Below, one piece after another: positions 23,777 through 32,800 of a stretch of 43,234 nucleotides of DNA. The stretch is from positions 1 through 43,234 of the forward strand of contig JAEUQI010000019.1 in the NCBI GenBank assembly GCA_016789145.1, in the 5' to 3' direction. The stretch comes from Blastocatellia bacterium. Lineage in GTDB: Bacteria > Acidobacteriota > Blastocatellia > Pyrinomonadales > Pyrinomonadaceae. Position numbers and translations under genes: made by a program. The stretch's first letter is position 1. Each line of letters starts with the position of its first letter. The notes beneath the pieces are model-generated. The model did no database searches and had not been told where the DNA came from. It saw only the letters and a program-made list of their open reading frames with translations.

Positions 23777-25510
23777 ATGACCGAAAAGAAACAACATACA
23801 AGTTTCCTCTCTCAATATTCGACGCCGATCGTCGTCATCGGGCTCATCGTCGCTTGCGTTGCGATCTACGGGCAGACGTTTCGTTTCGATTTCATCAACA
23901 TCGACGATCGCCAGTACGTCTACGAAAACCCCATCATCGCGACGGGCCTCAATTCAAAGTCGATCTGGTGGGCATTCACCGCAGTTTACAGCGGAAACTG
24001 GCACCCTGTCACGTGGCTCACGCACCTTGCAGACGTCAGTCTTTTCGGCATGAACGCCGGCGGGCATCACGCGACGAATGTCGTCATTCACACGCTCGCG
24101 TCCGTGTTGGCATTCTTCGCATTTCGCAATCTGACAAGTACGGTATGGCCGAGCGCAGCCGTCGCCGCATTGTTTGCAGTCCATCCCGCCCACGTCGAAA
24201 GCGTTGCCTGGATAGCCGAACGCCGCGATGTTCTCACGGCGTTGTTCATGATGCTGACGCTGCTCAGCTATGTGAAATTTGTTCGCACAGACGACGGCAA
24301 AGCTAAATGGATGGCGTTCACTGCTGTGTGTCTTGCTCTCGGTTTGATGTCAAAAGGCATGCTTGTGACGATGCCGTTCGTGTTGCTGCTTAGCGACTAT
24401 TGGCCGCTGAACAGGCTGAATTCGCTCGCCGATCTTAAGAAAGTTGTCATTGAGAAGATCCCATTATTCGCACTAGTCGCCGCTTCGGCGGCAATTACGT
24501 TTTACTCGCAAAGCTCCGGCGGCGCAGTTGCGGATCTCGCAACGATGCCGCTCGGCGACCGCATTCAGAACATGATCGTCGCCTATGCGAGCTACGTCGC
24601 GATGCTTTTCTACCCATTCAACCTCGGCGTGTTTTATCCGATCGATACGAATCGTCCGTTTTGGATCGTCCTCGTATCGTGCATTGTTCTCGTAGCTCTA
24701 AGTGTCTTGTTACTAATCGTTTTACGTCACAAACGATACCTCGCGGTCGGATGGCTTTGGTTCCTCGGTATGATGTTCCCTGTTAGCGGCATCGTCCAGA
24801 TCGGCGGGCAAAGCATGGCGGACAGGTACACGTACGTGCCGTACTTTGGGCTTTTCATAATCTTAGTTTGGGGAATTGTGGAACTCTCGGCTAAGTTCCG
24901 ACTGCCTGAAAAAGTTGTCGCAGCAGCTGCCATGGTCGCGGTCGTTGCACTTGGCATCCGAGCGTTTGACCAGACCGCGAAATGGCAGAATAGTGAGACG
25001 CTTTATCGTCATACACTGTCATTCACAAAGAACAACAATCCACTCCTCGCGAATTTGTGTTTGCATTATCTCAAGAAAGCAGACTCCCAAACCGCCGAGC
25101 GTCAATGTACTGAACTGCTCGCACAGATGCCCGAAACCGCCGACGGCTATCAAATACTCGGAAATTTATCGGCGCAGAACGGCAAGATGAAAGAGGCTCG
25201 TGCGTTCTTTGAAAAGGCGATAGCACTGCGGCCCGAATGGGGCGTTTTGCATCTGAATCTTGGAATGGCGGCGGCGAAGCTTGGCGATATTGATTCGGGT
25301 TTACGTTCGATGGACAAAGCCGCCGCGTCGAACGACGGCAGCGTGCCGCCGCCGACGCTGGCTCGAGGATATTTCCTGGTTGCCGGTGAATACGAAAGAA
25401 AAGGGCAACGCGAACGCTCGATCGAGACACTTACCAATGCAGTAAAAATCGATCCTGGATTTACAGAGGCGGCAAACCTACTCGAAAGAATGAAGGCGGC
25501 AACAAAATGA
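23777..25510 (+). CDS. TMTC-like GT-C membrane protein with C-terminal TPRs
   Basis: The 577-residue polytopic membrane protein has about ten membrane segments (residues 15-410), then tetratricopeptide repeats (about 425-577, with IALRPEWGVLHLNLGMAAAKLGD and IDPGFTEAANLL). The N-terminal loop IDDRQYVYENPII and HPVTWLTHLADVSLFG with HPAHVESVAWIAERRDVL are the hallmarks of the family related to eukaryotic TMTC O-mannosyltransferases, which use a lipid-linked sugar with an acidic residue in the first loop. Protein or lipid glycosylation on the outer face of the membrane is therefore likely; the donor and target are unknown. It starts right at the previous stop and overlaps the following gene by 4 bp. 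Confidence 0.85.
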   Translation: MTEKKQHTSFLSQYSTPIVVIGLIVACVAIYGQTFRFDFINIDDRQYVYENPIIATGLNSKSIWWAFTAVYSGNWHPVTWLTHLADVSLFGMNAGGHHATNVVIHTLASVLAFFAFRNLTSTVWPSAAVAALFAVHPAHVESVAWIAERRDVLTALFMMLTLLSYVKFVRTDDGKAKWMAFTAVCLALGLMSKGMLVTMPFVLLLSDYWPLNRLNSLADLKKVVIEKIPLFALVAASAAITFYSQSSGGAVADLATMPLGDRIQNMIVAYASYVAMLFYPFNLGVFYPIDTNRPFWIVLVSCIVLVALSVLLLIVLRHKRYLAVGWLWFLGMMFPVSGIVQIGGQSMADRYTYVPYFGLFIILVWGIVELSAKFRLPEKVVAAAAMVAVVALGIRAFDQTAKWQNSETLYRHTLSFTKNNNPLLANLCLHYLKKADSQTAERQCTELLAQMPETADGYQILGNLSAQNGKMKEARAFFEKAIALRPEWGVLHLNLGMAAAKLGDIDSGLRSMDKAAASNDGSVPPPTLARGYFLVAGEYERKGQRERSIETLTNAVKIDPGFTEAANLLERMKAATK

Positions 25511-25923
25511 AGCGAACAATTCTGATCTTTACATTCCTACTATGCGGCGTTTTTGCGGCGATTGGCCAAACTATCGAAGACAGCAGCCGAAGAACAATTG
25601 GCTACATCTCAGCGAGCGGAACGGTTGAAGACTCATCTCGACGCACTCTTGGATATATCAGTTCGAGCGGAACGATCGAAGATTCTTCCCGTCGAACGTT
25701 GGGCTATATCACAAAATCAGGAACCGTTGAGGATTCGTCACGTCGAACGCTTGGCTATATTGCGTCGAGCGGGACGGTCGAGAATTCGAGCCGTTCGACG
25801 CTAGGCTACGTCAATTCGAACGGCACGGTCGAAGATAGTTCGCGGCGAACTCTCGGTTACGCAAAGGATGTGAACCAACGTCATGCCGCGTTATTTTTCT
25901 TCTTTTTCTTTGGAAAGAAATAG
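25507..25923 (+). CDS. Small exported 17-residue-repeat protein
   Basis: The 138-residue protein has a signal peptide (MKRTILIFTFLLCGVFAAIG-Q), then five complete 17-residue repeats and a sixth partial one. The unit reads T[VI]EDSSRRTLGYI, a 3-residue variable turn and G. The tail is HAALFFFFFFGKK, with six consecutive Phe. The pattern suggests short beta-strands closing into a small five-fold flower-like beta structure; I recall NCBI annotating such repeats as a five-fold beta-flower protein, unchecked. Its start overlaps the TMTC-like gene stop (ATGA), so it is probably made with it and may be its substrate or partner. Only 20 bp separate it from the convergent SDR gene. Confidence 0.85.
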   Translation: MKRTILIFTFLLCGVFAAIGQTIEDSSRRTIGYISASGTVEDSSRRTLGYISSSGTIEDSSRRTLGYITKSGTVEDSSRRTLGYIASSGTVENSSRSTLGYVNSNGTVEDSSRRTLGYAKDVNQRHAALFFFFFFGKK

Positions 25924-25943
25924 GAACTTGGGCCGCGAACTCC

Positions 25944-26984
25944 TTATTTGAATGCTCCACCGCCAAGAATATTTTCGCGAAGATAGGCGATCGTGTCGTT
26001 CAGCGTTTCCTGCGGATCTCGAGGCGAAAAGCCTAGTTCTTCGATCGCTTTGGTCGAATCAAAATACCAAAAATGCTCAGCCTGCTCGACCTCATTCGGC
26101 ATGACCGGCGAAGGCTTGCCCCAATTTTTATAGATCGACGAGATCATCGACGAACCGGCAACGGCGAGTTTCTTCGAGACTTTCAGAGACGGAGCCGATA
26201 CGCCGGAAAGTCGTTCAAGGCGGCCAAAGAACTGAGCAAATGTCATATTCTCAGCACCAAGCAGATACTTTTCCTGATGCCTTCCCTTCTCGAGTGCGGA
26301 AATGAATGCAGTTGCCGCATCGCGAACATCGACAAAGTTCAATCCGCCACTAGGGCAGTACGGAACCTTTCGGCCAAGGAAATCGAGCACAGGCTTGGTC
26401 GATGACAAACGGTCGTCCTCGGGGCCAAGCAGCAACGATGGATTCATGATCACGAGACGTTTGCCTTCGCCGTCGAAATTCTCGATCGCTGTTCGCTCCT
26501 GATAATATTTCGAAGCGTAATATGCCCAGCGGGCGAGCAGATTTACAGGTTGTGGAAACGTCTCGTCCATGACGGTCTCGTCTTCGCTGACCGCGATGGT
26601 GCCGCTCGACGAGGCAAGAATGAGTGTCGAAACGCCCGCTTCCATCGCCGCTTCGCATAGAACACGAGTGCCTTGGAGATGGATCTTGTTCATCGATGCC
26701 GCATCGTCGTTGTCGCGGGAAACCTTTCCTGCTAAGTGAAAAATGGCCGAGACATTCTTACACGCCTTCGCAACGTCGTCGCGGTTGGTAACCGAACCCT
26801 CGACAGCTTTAACGCCCGCGTCCTTCATCCATTCGGGAACTCGCGACGCAAGGATCTTAAGATTTGTCTCGCCGGCATCCAGAAACTGACGTACAATGTG
26901 CGTGCCGAGAAAGCCCGTACCGCCGGTGATCAGTATGCGTTTGTCGGGCTTTTCAGCCTTTACCAATGCCTTCGATTTTGCCAT
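25944..26984 (-). CDS. Extended SDR (NAD-dependent epimerase/DFR-like)
   Basis: This is a 346-residue Rossmann oxidoreductase or epimerase. The dinucleotide motif is TGGTGFLGTHIV (about 21-32), followed by the acidic turn, HLAGKVS, LILASSSGTIAVS with the catalytic Ser, and YYASKYYQE as YxxxK. The binding of a C-terminal substrate domain is indicated by NFVDVRDAATAFISALEKG. It most resembles dihydroflavonol-4-reductase-like or HpnA-like members, which reduce or epimerise sterol-, hopanoid- or sugar-type substrates; the substrate cannot be settled. It ends 9 nt after the M16 gene on the same strand and could be co-transcribed with it. Confidence 0.88.
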   Translation of the reverse strand: MAKSKALVKAEKPDKRILITGGTGFLGTHIVRQFLDAGETNLKILASRVPEWMKDAGVKAVEGSVTNRDDVAKACKNVSAIFHLAGKVSRDNDDAASMNKIHLQGTRVLCEAAMEAGVSTLILASSSGTIAVSEDETVMDETFPQPVNLLARWAYYASKYYQERTAIENFDGEGKRLVIMNPSLLLGPEDDRLSSTKPVLDFLGRKVPYCPSGGLNFVDVRDAATAFISALEKGRHQEKYLLGAENMTFAQFFGRLERLSGVSAPSLKVSKKLAVAGSSMISSIYKNWGKPSPVMPNEVEQAEHFWYFDSTKAIEELGFSPRDPQETLNDTIAYLRENILGGGAFK

Positions 26985-26993
26985 TTCGTCTTA

Positions 26994-29795
26994 TTAATTC
27001 AATTTGATCGGATCGCCAAAGCCGAGTTCCTTGAGCCGCGGCAACTGTGTTTTTGCATCGCCGACGACGAGCCAGATCATCTTGCTTGTGTCGAGATATT
27101 TTGCCGACAACTGCTTGATGCGATCTATCGTCATTGCATTCACGATCTGCTCGCGACCCTTTACGTAGTCGTACTTCCAACCATATTTGCTCACGTTCTC
27201 AAGCAAACCGAGCTTTGCACCAGCAGTTTCAAATGCACGGGCATTGCTCTTGATCAAAAAGCTCTTTGTATTCGCAAGATCGTCGGCCGTGTAATTCTTG
27301 CCGAAATTATCGACGATCGACTTGATCAACTGTGTCGATTCGAGCGTCACATTCGAACGCACACCGCTGGCGATCGTGAACGGACCTGGATCTTTTGATC
27401 CACCAAAACCTGAATTGATTCCGTAGGTATAGCCCTTCGTTTCGCGAAGTTCCTGCGTCAATTGCGAAGCAAACCCGCCGCCGCCAAGGATGTAATTCAT
27501 CACGGTCGCAGGATAGAAGTCAGGATCGGTCTGAGCCAACGCAGGATAGCCGATACGCAAGACGGACTGTTTTGCATCGGGAATGTCGTAGAAATAGACC
27601 TTTGACGCAATTGGTGCCGCCGGCGTTCTGTACGCCGGAATCGTTACCGGCTTCGCTTTCCATTTCGTAGCGATCGTCCCAAGCGATGCGGCAACATCCG
27701 ATTTCTTGATAGCTCCGACGACGTGCATTTTTGCAACTGATGGCGAGACGGCTTTCGCATAGAACGCTTTCAGATCGTCGAGAGTGATCGCGTTTACGGT
27801 ATCGACAGTGCCGAGAATATTGCGCGAGCGAATGTTTTCCCGTCCGTAGATCAGCTTATTGTATTCGTTCTGAGCGACGGCGTTCGGATTAGCAGTTTGC
27901 TGCTTGATCTGACTGATAGTTGCCTGTTTTGCAAGGTCAAATTCTTTTGCATCCCAACGCGGTTCGAGGAGCATTTCTTCGACCAGAGCCATCGTTGCTT
28001 TGTAGTTCTTAGCAAGAGTATTGACCGAAATACGAATATCCTCGGAATTTGCTGAAACCTCAATTCCTGCGCCGAGTTGGTCGATCGCGTCTTCCAGCTC
28101 GCTTGCCGTGCGTTTTGCCGTGCCGAGGTTCATCAACTCGGCGGTAAGATTTGCCACTCCGACCTTGTTGATATCGTCGAGCATTCGGCCGCCGTCGATC
28201 ACAAGTTCGACATTTACAAGTGGCACTTCGTTGGTCTCGATACCGTACAGCCTAATTCCATTCTTTGTCTTCGACTGCCAAACAGCAGGAGTCTTGACGA
28301 CAGGTGCCGGGCCATAGGGCGGCTCGATAGAGCGGTCAAAACTCGACGGTGTTTTCTCGTATTTCGCTTGTGCGGTCGGATCGACTTGGTCCTCAGCACC
28401 GACGACGATCTTTTCTTCAACAACCTCCGCTTTGGTCGAGCCTTCAAGAGCCTGTGCGACCTTGCCCTTAGGAACAAAGCTCGTTGCAACGAATGGCCGT
28501 CCCTTGATGTACTTTTCGTAAACACGCTTCACGTCAGCTTCGGTCACCGCGAGTGTCCGCTCGATCTCCTTTGCCGAACAGCCGGGATCGCCGGCGAACA
28601 TACTACACTGTGTGAGTTGTACTCCCTTGCCGAGCACATTCGACAGACCATTGTAGAACTGCGTTTCCTGACCTGCTTTAATACGGTCTAGGTCGGCTTT
28701 CGAAATCCCTTCCTTTTCAAACGCAGCAAATGCCTCGTTGATACCGGCGAGGACTTCGTCGAGATCTTTATCTGGATAGGCTCGAACTTCGAGTTGCAAT
28801 TGACCGGCGAGCTCAGAACCGAAATTGTACATCTGTGGCTGAGCTGCCAGTTCTTTGTCCTCGACGAGAACCTTGTACAACGGAGCTCGTTTACCTGTCG
28901 AAAGATACTGCGTCAGCACTGCCAATGCGTACGAGTCAGGATGGTAATCCTCGACCGAAGGCCACGCGAGAGTAAGTTCTGGCAGGCGAGCAAAGTTATC
29001 TTCGTGATAGAACTTCACGGTCTTGTTGACGGTACCCGATCGCTTTTTGATCGGTTCAATGTCAGCTCCGCGTTTTATCTCGCCGAAATATTTCTCGACC
29101 CAGGCCTTTGCCTGTACTGGATCGAAATCGCCGACGACCGTCAGCGTCACGTTGTTCGGAACGTACCATTTACGGAAGAATTCCTTGACGTCTTCGAGCT
29201 TAGCGTTTTGCAGATCGTCAAGCGAACCGATGACCTGCCAGTTGTACGGATGATCGGTTGGATACAGAGCTTTGTCGATCACATACTGCGTGTGGCCATA
29301 CGGAGCGTTATCGACGCCTTGTCGTTTCTCGTTCTTTACGACCTGCTTTTCCTTCGCCAATACGTCTTCGGAAACCGTATTGATGAACCAGCCAAGTTTG
29401 TCAGCTTCCGCCCAAAGCATCTTCTCAAGTGCATCGTTCGGAACCGTTTGCAGATAATTCGTGCGGTCGCGATTTGTCGAACCGTTGGCTCCCGAGCCGC
29501 CGATACGCGATGAAAGCTTGTCGAGGCCGCCTTTGCCTAAGTTCTCAGATTCCAAAAACAGCAGATGCTCAAATAAATGAGCAAAGCCCGTCCTGCCCGC
29601 CTTTTCACGAGCCGAGCCAACATGAGCCGTCAGCGATACCGCAACAACTGGATCGCTTCGGTCGATCTGAAACAGAACTTCAAGCCCATTCGGTAGCACA
29701 AATTTCTGATAATCGACCTTCAATTGCTGAGCCGACGACGATAGCGTGCTCGAAAGCAGGCAGAAAAGAACAAGACAAACTTTTGCGATTTTCAT
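26994..29795 (-). CDS. M16-family zinc peptidase, two-lobed
   Basis: This is a 933-residue exported metallopeptidase. After a signal peptide (KIAKVCLVLFCLLSSTLSSSAQ), the first M16 domain carries the inverted zinc motif HLFEH in GRTGFAHLFEHLLFLES (about 73-77). The third ligand Glu is in KEKQVVKNEKRQGVDN. The second half (about 530-930) is the related non-catalytic domain, with MNLGTAKRTASELEDAIDQLG and the FASQLTQELRETKGYTYG segment that closes the chamber. Length and order fit the full-size periplasmic pitrilysin type, which degrades small peptides. All ligands seem intact. It lies upstream of the SDR gene on the same strand. Confidence 0.93.
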   Translation of the reverse strand: MKIAKVCLVLFCLLSSTLSSSAQQLKVDYQKFVLPNGLEVLFQIDRSDPVVAVSLTAHVGSAREKAGRTGFAHLFEHLLFLESENLGKGGLDKLSSRIGGSGANGSTNRDRTNYLQTVPNDALEKMLWAEADKLGWFINTVSEDVLAKEKQVVKNEKRQGVDNAPYGHTQYVIDKALYPTDHPYNWQVIGSLDDLQNAKLEDVKEFFRKWYVPNNVTLTVVGDFDPVQAKAWVEKYFGEIKRGADIEPIKKRSGTVNKTVKFYHEDNFARLPELTLAWPSVEDYHPDSYALAVLTQYLSTGKRAPLYKVLVEDKELAAQPQMYNFGSELAGQLQLEVRAYPDKDLDEVLAGINEAFAAFEKEGISKADLDRIKAGQETQFYNGLSNVLGKGVQLTQCSMFAGDPGCSAKEIERTLAVTEADVKRVYEKYIKGRPFVATSFVPKGKVAQALEGSTKAEVVEEKIVVGAEDQVDPTAQAKYEKTPSSFDRSIEPPYGPAPVVKTPAVWQSKTKNGIRLYGIETNEVPLVNVELVIDGGRMLDDINKVGVANLTAELMNLGTAKRTASELEDAIDQLGAGIEVSANSEDIRISVNTLAKNYKATMALVEEMLLEPRWDAKEFDLAKQATISQIKQQTANPNAVAQNEYNKLIYGRENIRSRNILGTVDTVNAITLDDLKAFYAKAVSPSVAKMHVVGAIKKSDVAASLGTIATKWKAKPVTIPAYRTPAAPIASKVYFYDIPDAKQSVLRIGYPALAQTDPDFYPATVMNYILGGGGFASQLTQELRETKGYTYGINSGFGGSKDPGPFTIASGVRSNVTLESTQLIKSIVDNFGKNYTADDLANTKSFLIKSNARAFETAGAKLGLLENVSKYGWKYDYVKGREQIVNAMTIDRIKQLSAKYLDTSKMIWLVVGDAKTQLPRLKELGFGDPIKLN

Positions 29796-29865
29796 ATTAA
29801 TGGTGACGCATTTCGCGTTGGGGTTTATACAACGCAGTGTGCGACTTAGTTTCGATATTCACAGA

Positions 29866-32800
29866 CTAATTATCGATCACTGGCTCCTGTTTTCGCGAAC
29901 GCCGACGTTCCGCTTTCCACTGCTTGCGAAGCGACTCGACATCGAACTTACGCCGCGTTCCGTCGCGCATATTCTCGACTTCGTGCTGAACGCGAGCGGC
30001 GATCAGACGATATGCTTCGGTGTTTGGCACGCCTTCGGTCATTTTTACGAGTTCATCATATTCGAGGAACTTGCCGACCTTGGCACCGACCTTTGCACCA
30101 ATGCTGCTCGATTTCGGTATGACCATTCCCTTTGGAAATGCGTCGTATGTGCCCCATATATAGATCGGCAAGATTCCGATCTTCTGATTCAATGCTAGAT
30201 AACCAATTATCGGTTTGAATTCCGCTATCTGTCCCGATTCCTGACGTCCGCCTTCGGGGAATATCAGAGCATTGTAGCCATCGTTCAGGATCTGCGTTAC
30301 ATGCCGAAGCGATTGACGCAGGCTTCCGGTGCGTTCGATCGGCACAAGCGTCGTGAAATTGTTCATGTACGCACGTTTATATTTTGTATCGAACCAATAA
30401 TCAGCCGCCGCGACAGCGACCGTCTGTTCCGCGACATCCTTGCCGAGTGCACGTTTTACAAGTCCTGTATCGATATGCGACGTGTGATTCGGCGCGACTA
30501 TGAAATTGACGTGCTGCGGCACATTCGATTCTCCCTCGATCGATGTATCGAGCACGTTCGAATAAAGTGTATCTTGAGCGAAATCGACGACCGCATTTCC
30601 AACTCGGCGAACGAGCGACGGAATGTATATTTCATCGTCGTCTTTCTTCTCTTCGACTCGCGGCTCGTCAGCGAGTTTTTTCGATTTATCGACTCGATTG
30701 ACTGCGGTCAATAGCTCGCGAACGGTCTGAACCTCATTCAAGGTATCAGGCGAGGGTATTCGTCCACCCGCGTCTTCGACGGCCGCCTGTAGTTCGACAA
30801 ACATAAGCGAATCAAATCCAAGATCGGCGAGTTTGTCTTCCATAACAACGTCGCTCAGTGGCCGATTTGATACGCTTGCGACGATTTTTCGGATCCAAAC
30901 GGCGTTGTCGTCGCCTTTGGCTTCGACGACGGTTTTAGTCTTTGACTTGGCACGGTCTTCGAGCGTTTGAAGCATCTCGACGACCTCGGGACGTTTGACC
31001 TTACGTGTTGCAGTTCGCGGCAATTCGAATGGAGTAACGTGAAGAACCTTGACGCGTTTGAAAAACGCGAGCCCGGCGGAGACCTCACGGAAATGCTCTT
31101 CGATCTTCTTGTTTGCCTCGCTGCGAGTAAGCGAAATGTCGTACTCATAATCAGGCACGACAAGGGCCGCGATCTTTTCGCCGCCGTCATCGTCGGGCAA
31201 ACCGACGACGCTCATTTCCTTGATAAAGCCCGACTTTCCGTAGAGGTCCTCGATCTCGTCGGGATAAATGTTCTTGCCGTTTGAATCAATAATGACATCC
31301 TTCGAACGTCCGACGATGAAAAGATTCCCGTCCTCGTCAATACGTCCAAGGTCGCCCGTTTTGAGCCAACGATCTTGCAGCACAGCCTCGGTCGCGGCTT
31401 CGTTGTTGTAGTAACCGAGCATCACATTCTGCCCGCGAGCAAACACCTCACCGACGCCATTTTCGTCGGGCGAATCGATCTTCACCTCAACGCCCGGCAG
31501 CGGTTTGCCGACGCTGCCTTTGAGCATCTTGTTGCCGGGACGAGCAACGGTAAGTACCGGCGAACTCTCGGTCAATCCGTAACCCTCAAGCACGGTAAAG
31601 CCAAGTCCATGCAGATCTTTCTGCACCTTTTCGCTCAATGCCGAGCCGCCCGAAATTAGGTAGCGCATCTTGCCGCCCATGCCTTGATGGATCGGGAAAA
31701 AGACGATCGGGCCAAGATTGAACGGCGTATTGTCGCGTATCCAAGCGTTGAACTCGATCACATTGTCAGCCAGATCAGCGATCCAATCGCCGCGCTCGCG
31801 CAAGCGAGTTTTAATGCGGCGATGCAGCATTTCCCACAATGCAGGTACGCCGACCATGCCCGTAACATGCCCATTCTCAATGGTTTTCGCGAGGTCTTCG
31901 GCAGTGAGTTCGTTCAAATATGTGATCTGCGTTCCATTCGAAAACGGCGTCAGGAAGCCCGCGGAAAATTCGAACGTATGATGCATCGGCAGCACGCTCA
32001 AAACGCCGTCGGTCAGGTCCATCTCGAGTACGCTTGAGAGCATCGAGATCATGTTGACGAAATTCTTGTGCGATAACATCACGGCCTTTGGCGTGCCGGT
32101 AGTGCCCGACGTAAAGATCAGCGAAGCGACCGCATTTGACGGTATCTTCGCGGGCAACAATGCATTCCGCTTTGCTTCCTCCGTCTCAGACTTCATCTCA
32201 AATATGTCATCGAACGTCCAAACCTTTACATCCAAATCGGCATCTGCAAATGCTTTTTTCAACTCAGGATGATCGCCAAATAGCTTCGGCGAAATAGCGA
32301 CCGCAGACGCTTCACCAGCCTTCGCAAACGCAACGATCTCGGTCACGGTCGAAGCAGGATCGATGGGAATCGCGGTCGCACCGGCTTTCAAAATACCAAA
32401 ATAGGTCATTCCCCATTCGGGCATATTGTTAGAGAACAAAATGACTCGGCTGTTGGTAGCGATACCGTTCTTAGCAAAGAAGCCTGCCGCGCGATAGGTC
32501 AATTCACGAACGTCCTCGTAGGTGTATTGCTCCTTGCGGCCGTTGCGTTCGATACGCATCGCGACGCGCGTAGGGAAACGCTTTACTGACGTTTCAAACA
32601 GATCGATAAGGTCTTTGTAGGTGTAGGCACGTTTTTCGACGGCCTTGAGCTCTTCCTCAAGCGTCGGCAGCACCCATTTTCGCATTCCGGGAAAATGAAC
32701 GTTGAGCCAGTAATCGTACCAATCGAGCTTTTCCGGATACCAAGGCAGCAGATGCTTTTCCTTTTCCTTGATCATCGATTGCAGAGCTCGCACATTGTCG

